A DNA stretch of 64,000 bases from assembly GCA_036320915.1 (NCBI GenBank), contig JAXBDG010000023.1, forward strand, positions 124,001 to 188,000. The letters run 5' to 3'. The position numbers were made by a program, and so were the translations under genes. The stretch is from Linnemannia elongata (lineage: Eukaryota; Mortierellomycota; Mortierellomycetes; Mortierellales; Mortierellaceae). Positions 10,330 through 20,350 of this stretch are shown in pieces (the first letter of the stretch is position 1; the number at the start of each line of letters is the position of its first letter). The notes beneath the pieces were generated by a model. That model had not been told where the DNA came from. It did no database searches and saw nothing but the letters and a program-made list of their open reading frames with translations.

Positions 10330-11422
10330 TTTTTTTTTTTTTTTTTGAGATAAAAGGATTTTATTGTGGCTTAATCATTTTTGATCTATTATTCTGGGCT
10401 ATGGTTTTGCTGATTTCAAGCAGTATGGTGTGGATAATGTCATTGCTGGATTGTGTGTTTTAGTGTAGAAAAAGAACGGTGTTGGCTGTTAAAATGCCAA
10501 TAAGGCAACAAGCCAGTAGTTGTGGGGTGGTGATGTTGAATTGGGGTTTGATAGTGAAAGTTGGTGGTTGGAAAGACAAGACCTTGTCAAGGTCATCATC
10601 GGACCATAGTGTTTTGGAGGTGTGTTGCTTGAGGATTGTTTGCCATGCAATATACTTGGGAGTACACTGGAAGATGTGATGTGTCTTGTCCTCGCGTCGC
10701 TCTCGACATCCAGCCATGTTACAGTGAGGTTCCTGCTTCCATATTCTGTGACGTAGGGTTCCACAGGGCAGCCAGTCCTTTTTGAACCTCCACCACATGG
10801 TCCTAGCCCGGTGTGGTATCTTGGCTCTCCAGAACCGGCGCCATTGTTTTAAGGAACCCGCCTCTGGATGGGTTGATGAGTTTGGGTCTGGCGGTATGTC
10901 CTGTCTCAGAAAGGCCTGGAGATGTTTAGTTGTAGCCAATTCGAGAGTAATGGGATTCTTGGTGTTTGGTAGCAAAACTGAGGAGAGGATGCGTTGTGTC
11001 AGGGTGTCCTCCTGTGTGAGCTTGGGGGGGGGGGGGGGGGTTCGAGAGTGCTTGTTGCATGTTGTGACGCATCAACCGACGTTCCTGATAGGCTTGGATT
11101 CCTAGCTCCACTTGGACAAGGCGGAGCTTGGGGGTTAGGTTCGTTCGTCTGACAAGTCGGAGGAGCCCACTGTCGTTTGTGGAGAACTGGAAAAGGTCTT
11201 CCACTCGAAATCTGAGGGCCTTGATGGTGGTGTCCGTTGTCTCAAACCACCATTCGATCGGTGAGGAGGCGAGAGTTGCGGAGTCGGGCAGAGTGTCGGC
11301 AAGGGCCAGTGCTTTAAGGGAAGGAAGGGAGGATGCTACGGTCACCAAGCGTTGCAGGCTGGGAAATCCCGCCAGCAGTGATCTGTATTGTCCCTCCACA
11401 GGTGCTAGAAGGAATGCAAGGT
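10330..11422 (-). mobile_element. 5'-truncated copy of the full-length LINE at 22.4-27.7 kb
   Basis: About 1.1 kb, closely similar to 22397-23480 of the complete element and oriented the same way. The poly-A appears as a T run at 10330-10346. It keeps the C-terminal end of ORF2 including the Cys/His knuckle. A G run has grown from 7 in the full element to 17 (11024-11040), which breaks the frame into two pieces (10926-11399 and 10460-10975). Homology ends at about 11422. The next 10-12 bp repeat a string found inside the element at 10903-10914. Flanks share an aaaagaaaga string (10320-10329 and 11434-11443), a probable target-site duplication. Confidence 0.9.
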
Positions 11423-11445
11423 CTCAGAAAGGCAAAAGAAAGAGT

Positions 11446-11469
11446 GACATCGAAGGGTCAAAAAGCAAC
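11446..11469 (-). repeat. 28S rRNA fragment, 24 bp
   Basis: Short match (gacatcgaagggtcaaaaag plus caac) to the same conserved 28S segment as the other fragments, a few bases beyond the 5' junction of the truncated LINE and on the same strand. Confidence 0.6.
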
Positions 11470-11581
11470 ATTTTTACTATCCCTTAAATACAATTATCAT
11501 ATTGACTGGCCGCATATGCACAATCCAGAAACGCATACTGTAATGATGCTTGACTGATATGGGAGGGAGAAGGAACATAAT

Positions 11582-11632
11582 AGGATCAAAAAGCAACGTC
11601 GCTGTTGACGCTTGGTCGCCACAAGCCAGTTA
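11582..11632 (-). repeat. 28S rRNA fragment, 51 bp
   Basis: Again the same domain V segment on the minus strand, from AACTGGCTTGTGGC to TTTTTGATCCT, with several substitutions. Confidence 0.8.
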
Positions 11633-12138
11633 ATATACTCTAACGTGCCACTTACATGCGAACCACAAATGTGGCACTGAAGATTTCCAGGGGGTTAGGG
11701 ACGCCGCCCTTTTTGACGCCGCTGCAAGGTGTCACAATCAATTGAATCAGTTGCGCCATCAATGCACATAGTCAGGGGGTATTGTTTACCATTTTATCGG
11801 ATTTAACCTACAGAAGATCTAACCATCCAGACGATGAAAAAAATAAGAGAATACAGGACTTCTGGAGGGCTCTACACAAAGCATTTGTGTTCAAAATAGC
11901 GCGGCGCTTATCTACAGATAGTTATCTATAGACAGGGGATGATGAGACAGAATCGTTTAAAAATGAGGCAGAGTTGCACTCCCTTCCTTTTTATCATCGG
12001 TCACTCCATCCTTTAGCCCTTTCATCCCTCCCTTGTGATTCCCCCTTCCAGTCCTTTCCAGGATCCCTTTCATTGCCTTACCCTTCCAATATCCACCCTC
12101 TCCCCTTGCCTTGCTCTCCATCAAGACCCTTTCTTGCC
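11633..12138. promoter_or_regulatory. Upstream region and T/C-rich leader of the carboxylesterase gene
   Basis: No gene. From about 11975 to 12138 the sense strand is strongly C/T-rich, the leader type seen before most real genes in this window. TATA-like candidates lie near 11920-11960 but none is compelling. Confidence 0.4.
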
Positions 12139-14220
12139 ATGAAGACCTTCACCCTCTCCTGCCTCGTAGCAGTAGCCTCACTCCAGGCTGTCTTTGCCCA
12201 GGTCTTGATCGCTCCCGAGACCGACATGAACTCCACCGTTGTGTCCGACACCAACTCTACCGCCCCTACCTCCCGTCTCGGCGCCTCGACTCCCACCATC
12301 CTCAATAGTGTCCGTGTCTTGGTCGACAACAACTTGGAGGTCGGCGGTGCCAACTTCCCCTTCATCTATCTTCCCGATCAGCGCCTCGCCTTCCGTGGTG
12401 CTGCCTCCTGCGGAAAGCTCGGTGAGCTCCTCTACTCTGCCCAGAGCCGCTCCCTGCCCGCTATCCAAAAGATGTTGACTCAGGTTGCCCCTGACGTTAC
12501 CGAGTTTTGGATTGATACCGGTGCCAGAGATTCGCTCTACCTTACCACTTGTGACACCCTGGTCATGAAGAATGGCCAGGCCACTATCAAGACCGGTGGA
12601 TCTTGCGTGCGTCTTTTGCCCTCGCTTTGCTCCAACGCCAACACTTCAGGCAAGGTCACTGTCCAGACCACCCTTGGCCGTGTCACCGGTGCTCGTGATG
12701 CTATGGGTTTCCGCTTCCAGGGTATTCGTTATGCCCAAGCCCCTGTTGGCAACTTGCGCTTTGCTGCCCCTGTCCCTGTCACCACTAAATGGCTCAACGC
12801 TGTCGATGCTATCGCTCCCGGTAACAAGTGTCCCCAATTGGGTGATCTCCCCGGCGGCAACGAGGACTGCTTGTTTTTGAACGTCTTCACCCCTGTTCTT
12901 AATGCTGAGAACAAGAATCTCTTGCCCGTTATGTTCTACTTGCACGGAGGTGCCTTCATTACCGGTACTGGCTCCGACCCTGCTTTCAACGCCGCCAACA
13001 TGGCTTCCCGTGGTCAGGTTGTCGTCGTCACCATTAACTATCGTCTCGGACTCCTCGGTTTCTTGGAGCGTGTTGATGCCGGTATCAGCCGCTCGACTCT
13101 CCCCGGAAACCAGAGTGTTCGCGATATGCTTGTTGCCTTGAAGTGGGTCCAGGACCACATCGCCAGCTTCGGCGGTGACAAGACCAAGGTCACTATCTTT
13201 GGCGCGTCTGCTGGTGGCACCGCCGTCCGCACTCTTTTGTCCATGCCTGCTGCCACCAAAGGTCTCTTCCGCGCTGCCATTTCTCAGTCTGATCCCATCC
13301 ATCTCCCCTTCAACGACGTCAAGACTGCCTCGACCACTGTCTCTGGTGGCGCTATGACCCTTCTCAAATGCGCCGATCTTGCCTGTATGCGTTCCAAGAG
13401 TGTTGATGAACTCTTGAATGCCCAGAATACCATTGTTGGTCAGGCCATGTTCCATGCCCCCGAACAGTCCTATATCGAGTTGATCAAGCCCTCAATCGAT
13501 GGCATCCTCATCTTTAACAACTTTGACCAGTTGATTGCTGGCAAGAACGGAGGCTTCCATCAGGTCCCCTTGATGATCGGAACCATGAAGAATGACGCTG
13601 ACGGTTTCCTCCCCCTCATGGGACAGGTTACTTTTATGCCTCCCACTGTCATGGGTGCCACCATGAATACCCTTCTTGGTTACCGGCGCACTATGTTCAC
13701 CATCGGTTCCGGCATGTACCCCATCAATGGCTCCAACCCCGATGGCACCCGTGAGGCCGAGGGTCTCTTTGCTACAGACTATATCTTTGTCTGTCCCGCC
13801 CAGTTCATTGCCAAAGCATACGCCGCCACCAACACCCCCGTCTACCAGTTCCAGTTCCAGCGCGGTTACAACCCCAACCGCCCTGCTGACGACATTTGCG
13901 CTACCCGTGCCTGCCACGGTGACGATATTGCCATTGTCTTTGCCAGCCCTTCGCTCATGAACAATGCCTTGACTTACTCCTGGACAGCTGCTGATGCCGC
14001 CCTCTCCAGAACCGTCATGGACCGCTGGACTGCCTTTGCCGTCTCTGGCGGCAACCCCAACGTATCTGGCGACAACATCAACCCTGCTTGGCCTCAGTAT
14101 GATGGCAAGACCCAGAGCATTTTCATGCTCGGCACCACCAGCTCTGTAAGCACTGGCGGTATCCGCCCCCAGAACTGTGGATTTCTTGATCAGACTATCA
14201 ATTACGATTTCCAGCTCTAA
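12139..14220 (+). CDS. Secreted type-B carboxylesterase/lipase family protein, 693 aa
   Basis: Intronless alpha/beta-hydrolase of the cholinesterase/carboxylesterase family, which hydrolyses carboxylic esters. Start chosen at 12139 because it opens directly into a signal peptide (MKTFTLSCLVAVASLQAVFA); upstream codons translate leader. Residues about 20-175 are an N-terminal extension not typical of the family. The catalytic domain then begins with GKVTVQTTLGRVTG, the EDCLFLNVFTP signature and the oxyanion motif HGGAF near 268-272. The nucleophile is Ser357 in GASAG, and the His is 593 in ACHGDD. The acid position reads NDADGF (Asp486 or Asp488) instead of the usual Glu. Codon use is C-ending and strongly biased, suggesting high expression. 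Substrate unknown. Antisense ORFs over it are shadows. Confidence 0.9.
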   Translation: MKTFTLSCLVAVASLQAVFAQVLIAPETDMNSTVVSDTNSTAPTSRLGASTPTILNSVRVLVDNNLEVGGANFPFIYLPDQRLAFRGAASCGKLGELLYSAQSRSLPAIQKMLTQVAPDVTEFWIDTGARDSLYLTTCDTLVMKNGQATIKTGGSCVRLLPSLCSNANTSGKVTVQTTLGRVTGARDAMGFRFQGIRYAQAPVGNLRFAAPVPVTTKWLNAVDAIAPGNKCPQLGDLPGGNEDCLFLNVFTPVLNAENKNLLPVMFYLHGGAFITGTGSDPAFNAANMASRGQVVVVTINYRLGLLGFLERVDAGISRSTLPGNQSVRDMLVALKWVQDHIASFGGDKTKVTIFGASAGGTAVRTLLSMPAATKGLFRAAISQSDPIHLPFNDVKTASTTVSGGAMTLLKCADLACMRSKSVDELLNAQNTIVGQAMFHAPEQSYIELIKPSIDGILIFNNFDQLIAGKNGGFHQVPLMIGTMKNDADGFLPLMGQVTFMPPTVMGATMNTLLGYRRTMFTIGSGMYPINGSNPDGTREAEGLFATDYIFVCPAQFIAKAYAATNTPVYQFQFQRGYNPNRPADDICATRACHGDDIAIVFASPSLMNNALTYSWTAADAALSRTVMDRWTAFAVSGGNPNVSGDNINPAWPQYDGKTQSIFMLGTTSSVSTGGIRPQNCGFLDQTINYDFQL

Positions 14221-15353
14221 ATATTCTATACCGGAGTAATGTCGTGCCATTTTCATATTCCTTTTGAGAAGTATGGGTATAGAATTAACGAGAAGAAAGA
14301 GTGTGTTTTCTTTATTTTGCACCACAGAGCAGATAATAAGCAGTATCGGCTCGTGTGGCGTGATCGGTTGAGCGCTTCTTCGTTAAATAAAAAGGGATAA
14401 ATAAAAATACACCCGTACCGCCACACTTTTGCACATACTCTCATTCACCACCCTGTAATGTATGAATAAATTGACCCATCGCCTTCATATTCAAAGAGAG
14501 TCAAGACTCTTTATGCTTCTACGGGCAACCAAAGTTCCAGAGCTGTTACTCTCCTTTACAAAAAGTTTCTTTAAGAGGATGTTTTCTCGCGCTACCGATC
14601 GCAGCGGGTGAAATGTCTGTTGCTCTTTTCTCTCTTTTGGCTAATTGAATTTGGCTGAGACTTGGTATACATGATGAACTAGGGTAGTGCCAAAGGCATG
14701 AAGAGTTTCAAGGCTCTACGACCTCTGTAAAAAAGTTTCTTTTGGATGGTATTTTTCATAGGCACAAAAACCGCTCTTTATTGACCGACTTTTGATCAAC
14801 ACCTCTGATCGCCATGATATTCAAGGAGGATGGAGATTCCTGGTGCTTCCACCATCATCAAAAGTTTCAGGCCTCTAGGGTCTCTGTACAAAACGTTTCC
14901 CTAGCAGTACATTTTGCTCCGGCACTCTGACACGCCCGCACTCCCGCTCTCCCTACCATCTACTTTTCATCTACGCGTCGCCGCCACCCCTGTCGCTAAC
15001 AATCCTCTTCTTTCTACCCCTTTCCCCTTCCCCTTTATAATCACTTCAATATCTTATTCTTTGTGGAAGACTTAAGCAACTCTTGCAGGAGGTACCACGC
15101 AGTCTCAACTAGACTGGCAAAGAAGGGGGAAGAGAAAGAGGGAAAGAGAGTGATCACAACTAGATCACAGCTATCGATGCGCTGGACTGGCTGTGTTTTG
15201 CCGCCAAGAAAGATTGTTCAAATGGATCAGTGAAATCTACCAATTCACACATTCTCCCTTGTCCACTTTCTCCTTCACTTTTTCTCACCATCATCACTCA
15301 CCTCCGGCTAAGAGACTGGTATGTGGTAAGAATGAGAGTAGCACTTTGTTTAT
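14221..15353. repeat. Intergenic region with three degenerate ~45-bp repeats
   Basis: A degenerate unit around gtttcaaggctctacgacct followed by ctgtanaaaagtttct occurs near 14534-14580, 14700-14745 and 14860-14905, about 160 bp apart. No coding sequence is evident. The rest is T/C- or A/G-rich DNA. Confidence 0.5.
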
Positions 15354-15698
15354 TTATAAATAACAGCGAAAAGGATATCTAGTCCATCCTAGATGAAAAA
15401 CACCATAATAGTAAGTGCTTCCGACCAGATAACAACCATATCTTTTCGGGTTGTACCACTTAAACTTATTGCTGCATAAGCTCATAAGACAGCGCCAGAA
15501 CTTCAAGTCGCAAGAAACCATTCCTCCACACGCATCATAACACCCATCGTGCTTCTCACAACATTCTCCGAAATTCAAGCCAAAAGGTCTGTCGGGAACT
15601 AAACCATCGAGGGTATTGTCAGGCCCGCACTTGCAGTTGACTGATGCTACCAGACACAACGCCATAGTAATGTACCCGATCAATAGTGTTGCTTTCAT
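15354..15698 (-). CDS. Secreted phospholipase A2, 114 aa
   Basis: Small secreted phospholipase A2 fold, hydrolysing the sn-2 ester of phospholipids outside the cell. Signal peptide at residues 1 to about 22. A Ca-binding-loop-like Gly/Asp stretch lies at 25-32. The family signature CCEKHDGCYDACG is at 46-58, with catalytic His50 and Ca-ligand Asp51. A later CDLKFWRC motif places a second Asp where the catalytic-network Asp sits. Eleven or more Cys are consistent with a disulfide-rich fold. It is closer in pattern to the compact fungal/group XII-like forms than to venom groups. Complete in one exon with all key residues present. An AT-rich region lies upstream on the minus strand. Confidence 0.85.
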   Translation of the reverse strand: MKATLLIGYITMALCLVASVNCKCGPDNTLDGLVPDRPFGLNFGECCEKHDGCYDACGGMVSCDLKFWRCLMSLCSNKFKWYNPKRYGCYLVGSTYYYGVFHLGWTRYPFRCYL

Positions 15699-16629
15699 GA
15701 CGTCCTAGACATTTTGCCAATTGGATATATGGTATTTGTCATTGGTTTCATTAAAATTAAAATAAGGTCCATTAAAACACAACCTTCAGCGATTATTGTC
15801 GTAGCCTTGATGTAGCTTACAAAAAAGTTGAGAAGAGGGCAAGTCGGAGACGAGGAAGATTGAGAACGTTTAGGAGATCAGAACACTTAAGTGCTGAGAA
15901 CAAGGTCGAGAAACAAGTGAGTAGATTTTAAAGGCATTGTGTTGAATGGAAGAAAAAAGGTCTTGTTGGTTGGATTGACATTTGGTGTGAGATGAAGGAC
16001 TTTTTATACTAAGGGAAGAAGTTGCTGCGTTTTGTCGTTCGACACTTGTTGCTACATGAAGGTGAAAAAAGGTGGTGCATATGGGCAAAAAACGGTTCAT
16101 GCGGGCAAAAGGCGGTGCATATGGACAAAAGGCAGTGCATATGGGCAAAAGACGGCGCATATGGACAAAAGGACAAAAGGCGGTGCATGTGGGCCAAAAT
16201 CTGCTACCTGTTTTCGACTCTACTCACTTTATTGCGATGGTCACTCCTGTGGATGTTTTAGACGCTCGACTGTTTTGTTCCTCTATTAGATTTTACCCAC
16301 TGTAATTTTGTCATAGGTTTATGTCTGCCCTTTATGACTTTTTCTCTATAGCGGAAGAAAAAGACTGACCATGGATAAGCCCATTCCTCCTTTCCCCTCG
16401 GAACAGCCGTTGTTTAACAAATTGGCACAGATCACCTTTATTGCTTTCTTAGTTGAATGACGTCCCTCCCTCTCTTTCCCTTGATTGAGCGACCTTTTTT
16501 TGTCTCGGTTGTGCGATCTATCACTTTCTTTTCTTGGTTAAACGACTCAGAGGAGAGTGCGCCATGATCCCTTTGTCTCTGCCTCGCTTTCGTGCTGCTT
16601 GTCCCTTAGGTCCGTGGTTGCTGCTGAAA
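15699..16629. other. Intergenic with a 20-bp minisatellite
   Basis: Apart from the minisatellite at 16078-16195 this stretch is unassigned. Short ORFs on both strands of the minisatellite are composition artefacts. Confidence 0.4.
16078..16195. repeat. Minisatellite, 20-bp unit, 5-6 copies
   Basis: Units of the form catatgggcaaaaggcggtg repeat head to tail; one unit is extended by an inner 8-bp duplication (gacaaaag). Unit-to-unit variation is 2-4 bases. There is no spacer/repeat alternation, so it is not CRISPR-like. Confidence 0.85.
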
Positions 16630-17330
16630 AAAAAACCCCTCCTGGAAGGGGGCTTAAAAGTTCTAACGCAAGACAATGCTCCAGTAATAAGGACAGCAGC
16701 CGTAGATCCTCTCAACGACCAAACTCGATTCGCGGCCTCTTCGGTAGAACCAGAGGGACTTCCCGGTCGTACAAACATCCTGCTATGGCTTGCCCCGTTA
16801 CTTGTATGCCTTGACGCTCCAGTTATCGAAGCAGTGGGGCAGCATCCGGTGATAGATCATGAGTATCCAGTTCCAAAGTCTCGAGAGATGTTGGAAGGCG
16901 GAAACATAGTGCTTGGGCACTCTCTCACCATACAGCTCAACTCCGAAATGTAAGGTCGAGCTCCGTGAGCCTTGTAAGATTGAAGGTTGCCTGCACAAGC
17001 AAAAGAGCCTCGACCGATGATTGTATGTCGCATCCCTTCAGACGAACACGCGTCAACGAGGTATTGTTGTTGAGCATCCACATCAGTCGTGGGCGTCCAA
17101 AGATGTCGGCGTAAGCATCCTGAGTGGTGCAATATGGGTCGAGGATCTGCTCGGCCTTGTACTCCAGGCTGATAAGACGAGCCATCGTTGGGAGGCGGAC
17201 CTTACATGAGCTAGACTGTAGACCTCTGGAGACCCAGCTAGGTGACATGGTGTTTCTGATGTTAATCCGGAAGTGAATGCCTTTGTTGGTACGGAAGAGA
17301 AAGAACACGACACTGGGTTGCAAGGGCGAG
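16630..17330 (-). pseudogene. Decayed F-box/LRR-type protein gene
   Basis: On the minus strand one frame gives leucine-rich-repeat-like text interrupted by several stops: NNTSLTRVRLKGCDI and LTRLTELDLTF (17100-16940), LPTSLETLELDTHDL (about 16890-16850) and LLSLLEHCLALELL near 16690. This spacing of L-x-x-L-x-L is that of the F-box/LRR proteins that are greatly expanded in Mortierella-like fungi (family knowledge). At least four in-frame stops make it non-functional. No F-box was found in what remains. Confidence 0.6.
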
Positions 17331-17585
17331 CCATGCTGTTGACTATTTACATGAGGATGCGGGTCGAGACCTTGATGTTCTCGGTGTAGGTAATGCTCCT
17401 GCTCAGTGTTTAGCGCTCAGTTAACGTCTGGGACTGAAAAGAGAGTACTACTCGTGCGTCAAAGAGGTTCAGGGTTGTTCAAAACAAAGTGATGACAGTT
17501 TGAGTGGCAGCGGCGGTTGGTCATGGAGAGTTGTCTTTAGCCTATTCTGTCGTTGAGGAAACAACTGATGTCTAGGAGATCCGGG
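17331..17585. other. Intergenic, nothing recognised
   Basis: No supportable ORF, repeat or RNA. Confidence 0.3.
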
Positions 17586-18378
17586 ATCGCGACTCCCTTC
17601 ATGGCTACTCTATGCATTGTGAAGAATGCAGGTTGTGATGGTTGTGTTGTTGCTGTTGGCTGATTGTTTGTTGCTGATGCCAGGTCTCCTGCTGTTGGCT
17701 GTTTGCTGGATGCTGATACCAGGTTGTTGATAGTGTGTGTGTGCTGTTAGTCCTAGAGAAAAGTGAGAGAGAGAACAACAGAGGGAACAAAATAGACAGG
17801 GGCCACATGCCAACATCGTTTGTTTCTTCGTAATGGATCATTTCTTAAGGGTAGACAGGCCGCAAGGTACTTTTTTTTACAGGCGCCCAGTGCGGGAGCG
17901 TCAAAGGGATGCAAGGCGAGCAACGAGCAAGATGAATCAAGAAAGTGGATCTGATCACACCCTCAGGTGAAGATCTTGCTAATGTAACCGATCTCGCTGA
18001 ATCTGAGGATGATCTTGATTCAGATGCGAAATGAACAATCACAATCGCCTCAATCTTCTGCATCCCTGCAAAACTAAAGGTTCGAAAGGAGTGCTCGAAA
18101 TCAATTTCTGCCATGGACACCATGGCTAGAAAACAAGCCACACGCCACCAACGAAAATGGGGCTTAGTTCAGACACCGACCAGGAGACAGGGCCGAACGC
18201 TGACTGGGTGTGGCCACCAAAACGGCGCGGCGATCAACTGCAGTAAATATCAGTTCTAGAACCACGCTACGTTTGCTGTAATCCTTTTCTTTGGAAGAGC
18301 CACTCCGTAGGGACTGAGTTGTCCTTGCTGGCGTTGTGCAATGTGAGAGGGACTCACTTACGTGCATGCCACCGTGGG
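17586..18378 (+). repeat. Diverged copy of the segment at 61477-62310
   Basis: The two segments share long similar blocks in the same order, for example cttcatggct...gcattgtgaaga, gaatctgaggatgatcttga and tggggcttagttca, with many substitutions and small indels. At 61 kb the segment directly follows a Crinkler-like N-terminus; here the corresponding N-terminus (18783-19045) lies on the opposite strand and on the other side. So this copy is rearranged. Neither copy has a continuous reading frame, but conserved phrases suggest the 3' exons of a former gene. Confidence 0.65.
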
Positions 18379-18782
18379 CAATCGCAAAATGCAAGGAAAC
18401 AACAACACTCACCCACGACAACCAACCTTCGTTCACTCACAAACACAATCACCCACCATGCCAACAACTGCTTGCAACACATTCTTCACCCTCGCAGAAC
18501 TGACCTACTGACCTACCATCTTGTGAATTCCTCGCCAAACGAGAATACCCTCATTTCTCACACTCCGACAAATACATCACCGCCAAAGAAGACCCTCGTT
18601 CAGTTCTCGCAAACCCACGAACACATTTACTCCATTTGCATTCCAACAATATAAAAGATGTTGACATTACTCTGGGAGTTGCCCAACTACCTTGGGCAAC
18701 TCCTCGCCTCAGCTGAAGGGCTTACAGAATTCAGAAACAGTTTTCCTCATATCCGGTCCCTTAACTGTGCGATCGAGCCTCT
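18379..18782. other. Intergenic, C/A-rich
   Basis: C/A-rich on the plus strand. A 111-codon ORF here (18319-18654) is Thr/His/Asn-rich by composition and is not called. Confidence 0.3.
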
Positions 18783-19045
18783 TGTTTAGCCGCAAGATTC
18801 GGAAAGATCATACCAACTTACATGTCCACTAGGACAGGTTACTTGTCATCTTCATCAGGAATCGAGACGCGTTGAAGAATCAGCTCATCAGCGGCGACGT
18901 CGGCAAAGTAAAGAGCCTTTTTGTTCTTGATGTAGTTCTTGTGATCTATCTGGGGAGCCTTGACAGATAACACATTGAAGGTTGCGTCTCCATCAATAAA
19001 GCTAAATAGGGTTAGAGTCTTGGTGGTCATGTTGTTGCGGAGCAT
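18783..19045 (-). pseudogene. Crinkler-like N-terminal domain, interrupted
   Basis: The minus-strand ORF 19045-18839 reads like the ubiquitin-like N-terminal domain of Crinkler (CRN) family proteins: TLTLFSFIDGDATFNVLSVK, then FADVAADELILQRVSIPDED. The natural start is probably the second Met (19030). After IPDEDDK comes a TAA stop, and the same frame continues with PVLVDM and a GTAAGT donor (about 18801), as expected for the family, so the stop looks like a nonsense mutation in exon 1. CRN proteins are modular effector-like proteins whose C-terminus is a separate domain; none is attached here. Confidence 0.65.
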
Positions 19046-19345
19046 TGAGTGACAAAGAGAGATAGAAATCGACAGATAGGAGGTAGGAAGGAAGAGGAGA
19101 AGCCCGAAAAAACAATAAGAAGCGAGAGAAAGACGGAGGGAATGACAACAACCACTGCTTTTTTTATAGCTTCACGCCTGATGCCGCGGTCCGTGGGTAC
19201 TATTCTAGTGGGCAAAAAAAAAGAATTACTGCAGAGGAACAAAGTCTGTATCCCCACAGAGTATTTCAATAAGAAAGAATCGATATTGCAGACTATTTTC
19301 CTCTAATACCCATGCTTTGGTGATGACTCTATGTGTGCCACTGTC
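18839..19345 (-). repeat. Inverted diverged copy of 60835-61430
   Basis: Includes the CRN-like N-terminus and its upstream region. Near the outer end, aagggtggatggacagtggc is shared exactly between the minus strand here and the plus strand at 60837. Similarity continues through the promoter into the N-terminal coding part with many changes. Confidence 0.7.
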
Positions 19346-20350
19346 CATCCACCCTTTCCGCCATATTTACCACTGGGTAATCAACACACTCCCTTTCTCA
19401 TCCATTAAGCTCTCCCATTCTCACCTGTCAACCCTCTCCACTGCCTCAGCACATTTCTAATCAGGTTTCTCTTTCTCTCCTATCACTATTCTCTCTCTCC
19501 TCCGGTACTGTCTCCACACGTCTCATCAGCACCTCTCACTCTCACTCTCTTCCATCGCTCACATTTGCTTCTGATTTCCTCACACACGTGCACATTCATT
19601 CCATTTATCATAAACTCCCTCTAACTGTCTCGTGGCCCTCACTCTCTCACTTCTGCCATTCCCCTCCAACAATTCTTCACCTTCAAAATTGAGACGAGGT
19701 TAGTGCACAAAATAATGTGCCAAGATGTCAAGGTCTATTTGCCATTATACTTCGTAGTCGGGTGCATGGGGCGCATGGAGTTGAATACCTCACCTACTTT
19801 GTCCCATCCATGCGCGTTAGATATTAGTCGTCCAACGCCTCTTCAAGACTCGTTGTGCGAGAGTCTGAAAGTGGCAGTCTGTTTGTGTCCCCAGACAGAT
19901 TCATTAACGCTCCAGCAGAGCATTTTGAACCATACTGAAACTCAATCCCACCATCGGGAATTTAGTTCATAGCGACGGTGGCCGTTGCGCCCCATCCAAG
20001 TACGTTGAGCACCTTATAAACCGCCCAACACCACTTAAGGACTCGATATGCTAGAGTCCATTCGTGGCCGCTTGCTTGGAGTCCGAGGAGCACTCATTAA
20101 CGCTCTAGCAGAGTTTTTTTTTTGACTTGAGTTCACTCGTCATGTTTTATTTCCTTCCTCTATGAGTTACATTGGGCGAATGCTTCTCTTGAGTTATATT
20201 ATTAGACGCCGTCTATCATCATCACCCATGTCACGCGCTCGGAAGAAGCAGGACAAATCACCTAACGATATGAATGCTGACTGGAGAGCTGAATTGAGAG
20301 GGACCCTCACGTAGGAGTATATTATTAAAACCGGCACACACATCGCCGCC
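19346..20350. repeat. Intergenic; degenerate direct repeat pair
   Basis: Segments near 19809-19923 and 19996-20118 are degenerate copies, sharing ccaacgcctcttcaagactcg-like text and ending in attaacgctccagcagag. 19350-19690 is T/C-rich without genes. No ORF of substance. Confidence 0.45.

Noticed and set aside
2207..11632. An rDNA locus or R2-type site-specific insertion
   Set aside because: Only short, separated fragments of one 28S segment exist, and the LINE target duplications are not 28S sequence.
12646..14325. Long antisense ORFs over the carboxylesterase (269 and 277 codons)
   Set aside because: They mirror the strongly biased C-ending codons of the esterase; Gly/Val/Asp-rich with no domain, no leader and no splice support.
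16078..16195. Possible CRISPR-like array
   Set aside because: 20-bp units are contiguous with no unique spacers, and the genome is eukaryotic; it is a minisatellite.
18319..18654. 111-codon plus-strand ORF
   Set aside because: Thr/His/Asn/Ser-rich from C/A-rich DNA, overlapping the repeat shared with 61-62 kb, with no homologous open frame there.
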